Shown: piece after piece, positions 46,800 through 57,689 of the stretch
Layout: the number at the start of each line of letters is the position of its first letter
Numbering within the stretch: position 1 is the stretch's first letter
Source of the DNA: Clavaria fumosa
Lineage: Eukaryota; Basidiomycota; Agaricomycetes; Agaricales; Clavariaceae
Assembly (NCBI GenBank): GCA_951802425.1
Contig: OX637800.1
Span: 992,001-1,056,000, forward strand
DNA: 64,000 nt
Reading direction: 5' to 3'
Program-made: the position numbers and the translations under genes
Notes under the pieces: model-generated
Seen by the model: only the letters and a program-made list of their open reading frames with translations
Databases searched by the model: none
Told to the model about the DNA's origin: nothing

Positions 46800-47280
46800 G
46801 GAGAGTCGTATATCATCGTGAGAAGGTATGGAACCGTTTGCTTTTGCACTTGGATGTCGAGGAGCTGAGTCTTTCTATCTACAGAGCATTTGGAGACTTC
46901 AATCCTTTCTTGATTGTTTAACATTTCAACAAGTATGCAGTATGTTAAATAGACTGAAGTCTGGACTTGTGTTGTAATGTCAATGATGGCACAATGTATG
47001 GAATCATTTGGCCTTTGATCAATAGTATGTGAACATCAGAGATTGTCATCTCTCCTCTTCCAATTACTTGGTCTGTAGATATGAAAGGTTTTTGTGGCCT
47101 CTACTGCTGAAGTGCAATTTGGCATCAGCAACACTAGCATGAAGACAGCTATGTTACAATCATATTATTGCTGTTTAGTATCCTGACTTAGTTGATTGTC
47201 AACTATGGAAACTCCCCCTGATGTTCTGTGGCAGTATCAGCATGGATTTCGTTGATTTCATGCCGGATTGATGGCTTCGC
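46800..47280. other. AT-rich intergenic, nothing recognised
   Basis: 480 bp between the calcineurin-like gene and the putative LTR at 47281. No coding frame or repeat recognised. Confidence 0.5.
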
Positions 47281-47859
47281 TGTCAGGATCGCTTACGTAA
47301 ACCACCATCGCTAAACCCCACAGCATGCTAGGAAGCCGCAACGAAGAAGGACTGTAGAGTCACATGACCACCCGCGACCTTAGATGCCCGCTCGCAACCT
47401 TAAAGCTCCCCTCCGCGACCCCCCTCTGGCGTCTACAGGTCCACAATAAGTGCTCGTCACGTGCTCCCACCCACGTTCCCTGCATTTTCCCATGCTTTGC
47501 AATTCGTGATGGAAGCAGATCAGCAATAACTGCTTTGACAGTTCCCATCAAGTAATCTATCCTAATCAGGACTAGTCCAGGCTCTCCACAGGCAGCTGAG
47601 CCCATGCCAAGCATTCCTCTTGTCATCCTCTCCTTATCCATGCCTTGCTGCTGCCTTCTCTATTTGGCATCCCCTTTCCCTATGCTGCCTCCCCTATCCC
47701 ACGTGACTCAGAGCGCATAGGCTCATTCTTCATCAATGACTCACCCTCTACACTGCCCCCTGTCCCCATATAAATAGTATTCATGTAATGAGTGTAGGTC
47801 CCCACGTTGAAATCGAGTTACCTTCCCCCTTTCGCTTCTGTAAGGGAACTGGACTGACA
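47281..47859 (+). mobile_element. Putative 5' LTR of a gag-bearing retroelement
   Basis: Begins TGTCAGGATCG and ends GGACTGACA (TGTCA...TGACA ends), 579 bp. A TATAAATAG box lies near 47770, and two gag-region frames follow. The opposite LTR was not found, so the ends are inferred only from terminal symmetry and position. Confidence 0.45.
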
Positions 47860-47941
47860 CAATTTCAACGTCCACCCCTTGCTACCTTGACCCTGCCTAC
47901 CCCCGGTCGGCCTAGCTTCCCCTTCACCCCCTGCCTGTTGT

Positions 47942-48467
47942 GTGCAACAGAACGACGAGAGAATCACTCTGGTGTACCTGATGCGTAACGAAGACATTAC
48001 GGATGAGTGGCTCACCACGGTCCTGGATTTTGGAGAAAATGAGTATTGGGCAAGTTATTTTGACACCCGTGTAAGAACAGAGTTCTATCCAGACACCCCT
48101 ACGGAATCCAACATTTCGGAGATGGAAACTGCAGTACTGAGACCGCGAGAGCTACGTCCTTTTGAGTTGTGGATTATTGAAGAAGAAAGACGGCTTGCAC
48201 CCTACTTCGCAAGGCTGTACACACAGGAGCAGAGCAGACGAGAAGAAAGATTGAGAGAAGCACTGAGAGCAGCCCTACCCGATTCTGCGACCTCAGGAAT
48301 GAGATCGCCCACACATAGCACCATCAAAATCAACCTCAATGACCTTGAGGAATACGTAAACTCCGACAACGACAAGCTGGAACCTGAACTGATGCACGTT
48401 TCCGTGGAGATCCAGACTGAGCTTAGCCTCTTCGGAATTGAGCAATTCATCGTCCATGACTACTGAC
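47942..48467 (+). pseudogene. Retroelement ORF1 (leader protein)
   Basis: 175-codon frame without a clear ATG at its start (a Met lies at about 47981). It is acidic and Glu/Arg-rich (EEERRLAPYFARLYTQEQSRREERLREAL) and ends near a VEIQTEL motif. The inverted element at 52.5-53.1 kb has an equivalent frame upstream of its gag, with YSIGVQTDPV at the same place, so ORF1 before gag is a shared feature of this family. The stop here is created at the edge of the MITE insertion (CGA to TGA in the duplicated target or insertion itself). Function unknown. Confidence 0.5.
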
Positions 48468-48760
48468 TAGGGATGCCACAGTCCGGTTAAGTCCGGTTCA
48501 GGGCTGAATTTTTTGAACCCAGAACCAGACTTTAGGTCCGGTTCAGGCCAAATTCCGAACCTTAAACCTGAGTTCGGTCCAAGTCCGGTTCGTTGGACCG
48601 GACTTTTACTAAATAAGGTAATGGTTCGCCCAAATTTGGGCTTCTGAACTGAAATTTTGGTTCGGTTCACCCACTTGGCTGAACCTGAACCTCATTTTCG
48701 GTTCGGTCCAGTCCAGTTCAGGTTCGAACCAAAGTTCAGAACCGAACCGTGGCATCCCTA
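48468..48760. mobile_element. hAT-type MITE with 8-bp target duplication
   Basis: 293 bp with terminal inverted repeats TAGGGATGCCAC...GTGGCATCCCTA. The flanks CTACTGAC (48460-48467) and CTACCGAC (48761-48768) are an 8-bp target duplication with one difference. The interior is built of many GGTTCGG/CCGAACC-like short repeats in both orientations and has no coding capacity. It inserted in the gag-region of the retroelement. Confidence 0.9.
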
Positions 48761-48768
48761 CTACCGAC

Positions 48769-49374
48769 CCATCACCTTCATCTGTCGGCCCGTCAACCCC
48801 ATCCCCCCCAGCACCACCAGTTCCTACAGAGCCCCCCGTAGACTTCACGACTTTAGACGAGCACCTAGTCCAACCAGCACCATCACCACCACCGCCACAG
48901 TCACCCACGACTCCGGAACCGCAACCGCAACCCGCAAGTCCATCGCCACCCTCGCCCGAGCTCGAAATGGCTGACCCTGTCCCCGCAGCCCAAATGCTGA
49001 GGCTGGACCTAGCCATCACCCCATTTGATGGCAACAAGAAGAATTTCTGGACCTTCCTATGGTCCCTCAGACTACAGTTCTTGGGAAACCAAGGACTCTA
49101 CACAACCGACCTCAATAAGATCTTATTCACGTTGAGCAAGATCACTGGAGATGGTTTTGCCACAGAGTGGGCAAATATGAGAGCAGATGAGATTTTGAAC
49201 ACTGGAGTAGCCGGAACCTGGGAGGATTTCATCGCAGACCTTAGGCAAGCCTTCGACGACCCCAATATTACAGCGACTGCATTAAATGACATTGCCAAGT
49301 TGAAACAAGGACCCCTGGAAGCTGTAGAGTTCTTTGCCCAGTTCGAAACGCTAATGAGGAAGGCGGACCTAGAT
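48769..49374 (+). pseudogene. Retroelement gag, N-terminal part
   Basis: After a Pro/Ser-rich linker, ATG 48967 opens MADPVPAAQMLRLDLAIT, then the Ty3-type gag core: PFDGNKKNFWTFLWSLRL, FTLSKITGDGFATEWAN, WEDFIADLRQAFDDP, LKQGPLEAVEFFAQFETLMR. It is cut at codon LD (49372-49374) by the element that starts CATCAGC. The C-terminal part resumes at 58869 in the same frame (D/ANGDSDILVHWLELNL). Confidence 0.85.
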
Positions 49375-50937
49375 CATCAGCAAAACGTCAAATCACTTAG
49401 GGTGACTTATTACACTTATTCTCAAAATAAGCTGATTAAGTTACCTAAGTCACACCACTCGCCTTAATCTTGTCTTAGGGTGCGTCCGGCAGCGATTTCG
49501 CATGCGGCAACACCAGCCAAAAATAAAAATTGTGATTTCAAAATTTCTTGTTTGGCAATGAGGTGTTCGGCAGCCTCTGCTGCAAATTGAGGTTGAGTTT
49601 CGCGACAGAGATTTCCCTATGAAAAATCCGTCGAGCTCTGACCTCGACGGATTTCTGAAATCGTGACACGGGAGGTCACATTTCGCGCGACTTGCAGGCT
49701 CAGCAAGGCTCGCACACTTCCTCTTGTACACTTCCTCTCCCTCCGGCTTTTGCTTTCTTGGACAGTACATCACTCATTTCTACTTCTAGAGCTATTTATA
49801 CTGCACTTCCGTCTACTGCCTTGCTTCGATGGGAAACGACAAAGACAAGAGTGCTACCAAATGGACATCTGCAGACGAAGCACTTCTTGTTGAAGTTCTT
49901 GCTCGAGAAAAGGTGAAAGGCCACTGGGGTGACAACAACCCAAAGCCGGTTGTGTACACAGCTTGTGAGGCTTCCTTGTCTGGTAGCGAGAAGATTTCGG
50001 GCGGTAGTGCAAAAGGCGTTTTGGCCATCAAAAGTCGTTGGCAAAGGGTGATACATGCTCATATTTTTTGCTCGTCAGGCTAACCAGAGGCAATACAGCT
50101 CAAGCAAGAATTCGACATTGTAAAGGAGCTCCGTGGGCTCTCGGGTTTTGGCTGGTATGAAGGACCAAACTGGACAAAATTCATATCTTTGGTAAATTAT
50201 GCTTCCAGACATGCATGCACACATGTGTGCATGTATGGACATGCATGGACATGTATGTACACACATGTCCATCTGTGTACATGTGTGCCCATTCATTTAC
50301 ATGCATGGGCATGAGCATCCATGAATGTGCATATGTGTCCATGCATGGGCACATGTGTCAATATTGGCCCTGTGTGTGCAAATGTATGCTAATATATGTG
50401 CAAGCTTATGCTGATTTGTGCAGAATTATGCTATTATATGTGCAAGCCTTATCAAATTTGTGCAGAATTATGCTATTATATGTGCAAGCCTATGCAAATT
50501 TGTGCAGAATTATGCTATTATATGTGCAAGCCTATGCAAATTTGTGCAGAATTATGCTAATGTATGTGCAAGCTTATGTCAATTTGTGCAGAATTATGCT
50601 ATTAGATGTGCAGGCTTATGCAAATTTGTGCAGAATTATATGTGCAAGCCTATGCAAATTTGTGCAGAATTATGCTATTAGATGTGCAGGCTTATGCCAA
50701 TTTGTGCAAGCTTATGCTAATATATGTGCAGACCTACAGATGACTCTGGTGTACTTGACAGGATTGGGTATGGCCTAATGAACTTAGGCATGAGTGGTGA
50801 AACCCTCCTTGAAATTTGATACATATACTATGTTTCAGAGTGCTCCTACATGTATACTTCTATTGTTGCAGTATAAGATCCCACATGTATTTCCTTGGTC
50901 CTCAGTTCGAATATTATCATCTCTGGTTCCTAAACAT

Positions 50938-51027
50938 TTCTTAGCTTTCATCCTCATTGTCCTTGACATTGCAATTGCACAGGCAATGTGGGCTGATTAC
51001 ACCCAGAAGCACCAATGGGCTGTATGA
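50938..51027 (+). pseudogene. Relic of a Harbinger-type transposase C-terminus
   Basis: LDIAIAQAMWADYTQ before a stop resembles RDEIAKAMWVDYRAH at the C-terminus of the transposase at 55478. It lies in the left arm of the inverted duplication and is repeated in the right arm (about 53656-53745, minus). It is a short remnant of another element. Confidence 0.35.
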
Positions 51028-51187
51028 ATCATTTGCATATTGTAATTATACACTGTATTTTACATGGCATGACAAGTAGAAATGAATAACCATGGCCTAG
51101 GCAAGGGATTAACCAGAACACTGTTTGGCAAGTTGTCCAAGAAAGAAACAGCTATGAGAGGAAGCTTTGCTGATGGCCAAGTACATG

Positions 51188-51552
51188 TGTAAGAATTCCC
51201 ACCCCTTCTTACTCCATGTGACTCCCCCAACCACACTGCCTCTCATGCTGTCACCACCACCCCTGCCCCTACCCACATGCTCCCTCCTCCTTTTCCTTGT
51301 CACCACCCCATGCGGTACCACCTCGCCAGTCCCTTGTGTATCCCTCATGTATGACTCATGCAATGCACTGCCCCCTTTCCGATTATGACTCATACCTCAC
51401 ATTACACACTATATAAACATGGACTCTTGTAGTGTAGTCTCCTTAGGTTGTGACTCCTCTTCCAATACAACCTTGTGCTTCTATTTGGCCAAGCCACAAA
51501 CCAGGTTCCCTCAAATGCACAGAAGTTGCATCGCTCTTTGTGAGAAGTAACA
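51188..51552 (+). mobile_element. LTR in left arm
   Basis: 365 bp, TGTAAGAATTCC...GAAGTAACA. It has a TATATAAAC box near 51408 and the CTCCTTAGGTTGTGACTCC block also found in the solo LTR at 2959-3300 (TATATAAG, CTCCTTAGGTTGT). An inverted copy lies at 53131-53495. Confidence 0.8.
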
Positions 51553-51774
51553 ACCTCTCCCACTGCCTACCTCTTTGGACCTAGGCACTCTCCACCCTGC
51601 CCAAGTTGAAGCAAGACTCGTGTATCCCGAGAAGACAGACTGGCGCACTTTTGGACAGTGTATGAACAATCCGTCAGGAGAAAGGCTCTCCTGGGACTAG
51701 ATATTGAGACTGACTTTGAACAACTGACACTGCCAAATATGCCTGGAGGAAGCTATGGTGACTTCCACTACCTG

Positions 51775-52482
51775 CTGCTGGCCCCATTGGGTAGGTAAAT
51801 TGAAGGTCGGTTGGGGTTGCCACTGCAGTGAGTGGAAGAAGTGGTTCTGCAGAGGGGGTTGTCTCGGTTGGTTCCAGGCAGGGCAGGGGCCAGGCTGTGC
51901 CTGCATCTCTCTCTGTACTGCCATGTGCAATTGGTGCTGCCTGTCCAGGCATATGGCAAGCATGCAGAAGGCTTGGTAGTCCGCAGGCTGGTCTGTGCAT
52001 GTGAGGATCTTCTCCATGAGCTTTGGGTAGACTGCCCTCATTAGCAAGGCATGTATCACATTCCAATGGGTATCTTTCTTGTACCCTGCTCGGTTCATGA
52101 GTGTTTCAAGCCTTTGGAAAAATTGTGCCGCATCCATCTGTACCTGCTTGAAGTTGCTAAGTTCCTGCATGGCCAAGGCTTGGTCCTCGATGGGAGAGAA
52201 GGCCTCTCTCATTCAAGCTTCGAATGTGGCCCAAATTACAAGCTCGCCTCCTTCTTCTAGTAGCACATTCACAGCTTGATTTGCCCATTCTGTGGCATAT
52301 CCTTCTGTCATGTGGCTTAAGCAGAAGACTACCTTGTGGAAGTCCATCAGGTACTTGGCCTCGTTTACTTGGAATTCCAGATGCAGGCTTCTCAAAAAGG
52401 TCTGGAACTCCTCCCTCTTTCCAGAGTACATGGCAGGGGCGAGGGGTGGTGCTGGTTCCGGTGCAGGTGCGGTGTCCACCAT
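51775..52482 (-). pseudogene. Gag fragment in the spacer of the inverted duplication
   Basis: ATG 52482 (MVDTAPAPEPAPPLAP) opens a Ty3-type gag: GKREEFQTFLRSLHLEF, VFCLSHMTEGYATEWANQ, MREAFSPIEDQALAMQ, FKQVQMDAAQFFQRLETLMNRAG. An in-frame TGA at 52213-52215 interrupts it, likely from CGA. The frame ends abruptly at 51775 where the left arm begins in the opposite orientation, so there is no zinc knuckle, pol or second LTR in normal order. Upstream (about 53060-52500, minus) an ORF1 equivalent has TGA stops at 52843-52845 and 52705-52707. Confidence 0.8.
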
Positions 52483-52908
52483 GTCTTAGTCGGGTTGTAG
52501 GTAGATTTGAGGGGGTTCTGCGAAAATGTCGATACATAGCCTATCTTCTAGGCTGAGAAAGGTGAGGTTAGTTTGGGCATGTGCAGAGCAGTGTGGCACT
52601 TCTGGTACTGGGTCTGTCTGAACCCCAATGGAGTAATGGGTAAGTTCTTCAAGAGTGCTTTGGTAGTTGCTTTCACTAGAAAAGCCTTCAAGATCTTCGT
52701 CCCCTCATAGGAGCTCAGTAAGTTCATCTTTGTTTCTTTGTTTCTCAGCTAAAACATCTAGCTGTTCCAGCAGGTTGCATCGGAAAGTACACCACTTGAT
52801 GGAATGTTTGTGGGACAAAGGGTTATTTTGGAATGGATCTTCTCATGTAAAGATCCTCTTGCTGGCAAAATGGCATTGGAAGAATAATGCAGTTACTTCT
52901 GAATGTCT

Positions 52909-54493
52909 CAGGTAGTGGAAGTCACCATAGCTTCCTCCAGGCATATTTGGCAGTGTCAGTTGTTCAAAGTCAGTCGCAATATCTAGTCCCAGGAGAGCCT
53001 TTCTCCTGACGGATTGTTCATACACTGTCCAAAAGTGCGCCAGTCTGTCTTCTCGGGATACACGAGTCTTGCTTCAACTCGGGCAGGGTGGAGAGTGCCT
53101 AGGTCCAAAGAGGTAGGCAGTGGGAGAGGTTGTTACTTCTCACAAAGAGCGATGCAACTTCTGTGCATTTGAGGGAACCTGGTTTGTGGCTTGGCCAAAT
53201 AGAAGCACAAGGTTGTATTGGAAGAGGAGTCACAACCTAAGGAGACTACACTACAAGAGTCCATGTTTATATAGTGTGTAATGTGAGGTATGAGTCATAA
53301 TCGGAAAGGGGGCAGTGCATTGCATGAGTCATACATGAGGGATACACAAGGGACTGGCGAGGTGGTACCGCATGGGGTGGTGACAAGGAAAAGGAGGAGG
53401 GAGCATGTGGGTAGGGGCAGGGGTGGTGGTGACAGCATGAGAGGCAGTGTGGTTGGGGGAGTCACATGGAGTAAGAAGGGGTGGGAATTCTTACACATGT
53501 ACTTGGCCATCAGCAAAGCTTCCTCTCATAGCTGTTTCTTTCTTGGACAACTTGCCAAACAGTGTTCTGGTTAATCCCTTGCCTAGGCCATGGTTATTCA
53601 TTTCTACTTGTCATGCCATGTAAAATACAGTGTATAATTACAATATGCAAATGATTCATACAGCCCATTGGTGCTTCTGGGTGTAATCAGCCCACATTGC
53701 CTGTGCAATTGCAATGTCAAGGACAATGAGGATAAAAGCTAAGAAATGTTTAGGAACCAGAGATGATAATATTCGAACTGAGGACCAAGGAAATACATGT
53801 GGGATCTTATACTGCAACAATAGAAGTATACATGTAGGAGCACTCTGAAACATAGTATATGTATCAAATTTCAAGGAGGGTTTCACCACTCATGCCTAAG
53901 TTCATTAGGCCATACCCAATCCTGTCAAGTACACCAGAGTCATCTGTAGGTCTGCACATATATTAGCATAAGCTTGCACAAATTGGCATAAGCCTGCACA
54001 TCTAATAGCATAATTCTGCACAAATTGACATAAGCTTGCACATACATTAGCATAATTCTGCACAAATTTGCATAGGCTTGCACATACATCAGCATAATTC
54101 TGCACAAATTTGCATAGGCTTGCACATACATCAGCATAATTCTGCACAAATCAGCATAGGCTTGCACATATAATAGCATAATTCTGCACAAATTTGCATA
54201 GGCTTGCACATATAATAGCATAATTCTGCACAAATCAGCATAAGCTTGCACATATATTAGCATACATTTGCACACACAGGGCCAATATTGACACATGTGC
54301 CCATGCATGGACACATATGCACATTCATGGATGCTCATGCCCATGCATGTAAATGAATGGGCACACATGTACACAGATGGACATGTGTGTACATACATGT
54401 CCATGCATGTCCATACATGCACACATGTGTGCATGCATGTCTGGAAGCATAATTTACCAAAGATATGAATTTTGTCCAGTTTGGTCCTTCATA
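52909..54493 (-). repeat. Right arm of the 1.6-kb inverted duplication
   Basis: 1585 bp, reverse complement of 50156-51774, with the same order of parts: leader, LTR, transposase relic, minisatellite (about 53940-54260), CATGCATGG stretch, Myb exon 2 fragment ending at 54493. Only this arm is continuous with the gag in the 1134-bp spacer. Confidence 0.95.
53131..53495 (-). mobile_element. LTR in right arm
   Basis: 365 bp, inverted copy of 51188-51552 (on the minus strand it begins TGTAAGAATTCC at 53495 and ends GTAACA at 53131). The two LTRs face each other head to head, which cannot be produced by normal retrotransposition. Confidence 0.85.
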
Positions 54494-55477
54494 ATTTCTT
54501 GATGACCCCATCTTGGAAGCTGACTTGTATGGGCTTGTAGAAACACCCGAAAGCAAAGCCATGGCGCAAGAAGGCGTTTCTGTTGTATGACGACATCTCA
54601 GAGCTAATAGATGGTACTCGGGCAACTGGGCAGAATGCCTTTCATGCTGGACAACCACTCCTGACATCTCGTAGCCGCTCCTCAACATCTTCTTCTTCTG
54701 TCTATGTCCCTAGCCGCTCCTCAACATCTTCTTTCTATGTCCCTGTCATTGACCCAGCTCTTCTTCAAATCTCTGTTGATGGAAGCGAGGAAATGGATCA
54801 AATGGACAAGGGCTCTGTCTCGAATGAGGACATGGCCGGTTTGGTGAGGCTCCGACATCTTCTTGCACTTGATCTGACTACGTACATAGGAAACTCAGGC
54901 CAGGAACACGAAGAAGAGGGGGAAAGAACTGGCACATGATTCGGATAACAACAGTGTATGTTGTCGTTCTTTGTATTGAAGTCTAGTCTGGTCCAATCAT
55001 GTTTAGGATGAGGATAGCTCCAATCCAAGGCTGCACAAGCAGACAAAAGGGGACAAGAAGACAGGCAACGACCGCCGCAAATCGAAATCCATCACTGCCG
55101 GGCAGGGTTTGAAGAACGTGGCTGATTCCATGCAGACTGCGATGGACACACTTGCTGATTCCATTGTGATGGCTACAAAAGGTGGGGCTGTGGATCCGTC
55201 AGCACGGAAGGCTGCTGCGATTGCGACTATCGAGGAGGAGGAAGGTCTTTCTGAGGGTGAATTCGACACGGCAGTGGAACTGATCATGGCCAACATGGAA
55301 GCTGCAAACATGTATCTCGCTATCAAGAAACCTGCTGCTCGTACTCGATTCCTTCAATCCCAGCTCGAGAAGTTTCACCATTCCTAGCTATATTCCTTTC
55401 CTTTCATACTACTTGGACAGTTCGAACAGCAATGGCAGCTTGTAATGACTGTATTAGAGCCATAAATTGTACATGAT

Positions 55478-56784
55478 TCATGCCCTCCGACGCCCATGTG
55501 CCCTATAATCTACCCACATCGCCTTTGCAATCTCATCTCTTCGAGCTGTTGCCCTTCTGCGCTCCTCGACCATGACGTGATTCTGCAGCCTGCCACGAGA
55601 ATCTGTAGCATCACTGTCACCATTGTCGTCCTCACTGGTGTCTTCAAGAAGGTCTTCGGGGTCATAAATGCGAATAAAATTGTGTACAACAGCAAGGGCA
55701 GAAATAATTTGGGCCTGGGTCAGGAGGCTGTACTCTTGTGGAACGACAAGAACTTTGTTTCGTTTCTTGAAAACACCAAAAATACGCTCAACCACGTTTC
55801 GAAGCTGCGCATGTCGATAGTTGAATAGTTCTTGATGAGTCTTTGGGCTGTGAAAGATACAGTAAGCAGTGTCTTGGTGACGAAAACGAAGCATACCGCT
55901 CATTCATTTGCCCCCATTCCTTGAGGTGGTATCTCACTCCACGATATGGAACCAGCAGTGCATCTGAACCTCCATATCCACCATCAGCAAGATAATACTT
56001 GCCTTGCGGTACTGTGAAGTCACTTGTACGAGCGTCTTCATACACGCGAGTGTCTGGGGCACTGCCTTCCCACCCTGGCAATACGTATAGAAACCGCATG
56101 TCGAGTGATGAAACTGCAAGCACATTTTGTGATATTTGGCCCTTGCAATTCCGATAGGATGCCCAAGAGGATTTGGGGACATGGGCAGGGATATGACTTC
56201 CATCAAGGGCACCAATGCAATCCTTGAAATAGGGAAAGAACCGATGTTGATCTCGAATCTCTTCAGGGACAGGTGCCCCAGTAGCTGGCAGCTTCACGTA
56301 GGTGTTGTACATTTGCTTTGATGTCAAAGCATCAAGTACTCGATGGATGACCCTTGACAATAGGTGCAAGTGAGATATGAAAAGATTGGGGGCAAGCAGG
56401 CTCACTTTGTGATAGTATCACCACTCCTTTGGAAGCGCTCCTGCAAGGCTCGGTTGGACAAGCCTCGATGTGTGAAGTGAAGAAAGATGGCAAGTTGCTC
56501 TTCGGCCGACACATGCTTTGTATCACGAAGTCCGGCAAGCCGTTCTAGCACTGCCAAGAGTCTCTGGAAGACATGTTTGTGTAGCCCTAGCTCATCATAG
56601 AATCTGCCATCATGTCCCTCCAGGATTTCAGTCACCCAGTCCTGTCCGGTGAGCTTAGATGTATGTTTCGGGGTCTTGTCGAAGCGTGAAGCATAGGCAG
56701 CTGCAGATGCTCCACCAGCAAATAGGATGGCAAGGCCAGCAGCAGCAGCCACCGAAACAAGTGTTGACGAGGAAATGGCAGCCA
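55478..56784 (-). CDS. PIF/Harbinger DDE transposase
   Basis: ATG 56784 (MAAISSSTLVSVAAAAG), two introns (about 56356-56405 and about 55844-55889), stop at 55478. An N-terminal helical region with an HTH-like segment (SAEEQLAIFLHFTHRGLSNRALQERF) precedes the catalytic core: CIGALDGSHI (first Asp), YYLADGGYGG (second Asp), LRNVVERIFGVFKKRN (Glu). All three acidic residues are present and the spliced frame is open, so the protein could still be active, although the partner Myb protein is disrupted. It ends AKAMWVDYRAHGRRRA. Confidence 0.88.
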
Positions 56785-56995
56785 TGGAACTATCTACTGC
56801 AAGCGTCACAATTTTTTGCTCAGCCCCAGATGTGTTCAGTCATTGCCCATCTCTATCTCAATCTCAAATAGCTCTGTCACAATCACGCACTTGCCACATT
56901 GAGATTTGGTGCGAAAATTGTCATATGCGAAATCGCTGCCGGACGCACTCTTAGTTCACATTTTATTAAGTCGTACTAAGTAGTTGTAAGTTGTA

Positions 56996-57440
56996 CCTCT
57001 GCTGCCACACCGCTGCCACTGCCGTCGCCACTGCCGCTGCAGCCCACCGCCACTGCTGCCGCCCGCCGCTGCCGCCTGCCGCCACTGCTGCTGCCCGCCG
57101 CTGCTGCCCGCCACTGCTGCTGCCCACCGCTGCTGCCCGCCACCGCTGCTGCCCGCCGCTGCTGCCCGCCGCTGCTACTTGCCGCCACCGCCGCCTGCCG
57201 CCCGCCGCTGCTGATCGTTGGGTGTTGCTGCCGCCCGCCACTGCCGCCCGCCGCTGCTGGTCGCTGCTGGGTGTTGCTTCCACCCGCCGCTGCTGCTGGA
57301 TGCTGCCGCCACTGCCACTTGCTGCCGCCACCGCCGCTTGCTGCCGCCGCCCTCGCTGCTAGCGCTGCCGCCATTGCTGCCTGCTGGTCACTGCCACCAT
57401 GACTGCTAGCCACCGCCGCCGTGGTTGTCGTCTGTCGTTG
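56996..57440 (-). repeat. GC-rich trinucleotide array, left arm
   Basis: Imperfect CTGCCGCCx/GCTGCTGCCCGCC repeats. In reverse complement they have the same GGC/AGC composition as the right array at 57690-58690, so the two form a loose inverted pair. Long open frames here are artefacts of the repeat. Confidence 0.85.
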
Positions 57441-57480
57441 TTGCTGCTGACGGGTAGAACAAGACAAGGGGCTGAGGCGC

Positions 57481-57548
57481 GTCGGACTTCAAAGAAATTT
57501 CAACATGGGATCACATGATCCCATGTTGATCTTTTTTTGAAGTCCGAC
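57481..57548. repeat. 68-bp near-perfect palindrome
   Basis: Two 34-bp halves match at 30 positions: GTCGGACTTCAAAG on the left pairs with CTTTTTTTGAAGTCCGAC on the right, and CAACATGGGATCA pairs with TGATCCCATGTTG at the centre. It lies at the axis between the two GC-rich arrays. Confidence 0.9.
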
Positions 57549-57689
57549 ACTTGCTCGTTGCCACACTAAGTCCAAAACTCCCTCTCTCTTCCCCATCCTC
57601 TCTCGCTGCCCAACCCTCCACCGTCTCGATGTTTGGTCGTGCTCGCTCCCCACCACACCTGAACTGCTTGAAGGCGGCTGCAGCACCCA

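Larger units (their letters stand above)
50156..51774 (+). repeat. Left arm of a 1.6-kb inverted duplication
   Basis: Reverse complement of 52909-54493; the arms differ mainly by minisatellite copy number. Contents from outside in: part of the Harbinger Myb exon 2 (YEGPNWTKFISL), a CATGCATGG-rich stretch, a minisatellite (about 50390-50735, unit near 45 bp containing TTTGTGCAGAATTATGC), a relic resembling a Harbinger transposase end, an LTR (51188-51552) and about 220 bp of leader. Confidence 0.95.
49829..55387 (+). pseudogene. Harbinger Myb/SANT-like DNA-binding protein, disrupted
   Basis: ATG 49829 (MGNDKDKSATKWTSADEALL) starts a Myb/SANT-type domain (WTSADEALLVEVLARE, LAIKSRWQRV), with a short intron (about 50048-50090) and exon 2 (LKQEFDIVKELRGLSGFGWY EGPNWTKFISL). 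After the 50156-54493 insertion the protein resumes near 54550 in another frame: PWRKKAFLLYDDISELIDGTRATG, then a Ser-rich segment, and, after an intron, LKNVADSMQTAMDTLADSIV to the stop at 55387. In Harbinger elements this partner binds DNA and brings the transposase to the ends. Here it is broken. Confidence 0.8.
49478..56950. mobile_element. PIF/Harbinger DNA transposon, interrupted
   Basis: TTA target duplications at 49475-49477 and 56951-56953. Terminal inverted repeats start GGGTGCGTCC on the left and GAGTGCGTCC (reverse complement) on the right and share GTGCGTCCGGCAGCGATT and beyond. It encodes the two expected genes: a Myb/SANT-like DNA-binding protein (+) at 49829 and a DDE transposase (-) at 55478-56784. 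A 4.3-kb inverted-duplication insertion (50156-54493) disrupts the Myb gene. Confidence 0.9.

Noticed and set aside
50215..50778. 187-codon frame rich in Cys/Met/Tyr within the left arm
   Set aside because: Translation of the minisatellite; the same frame appears inverted in the other arm and has no start or domain logic.
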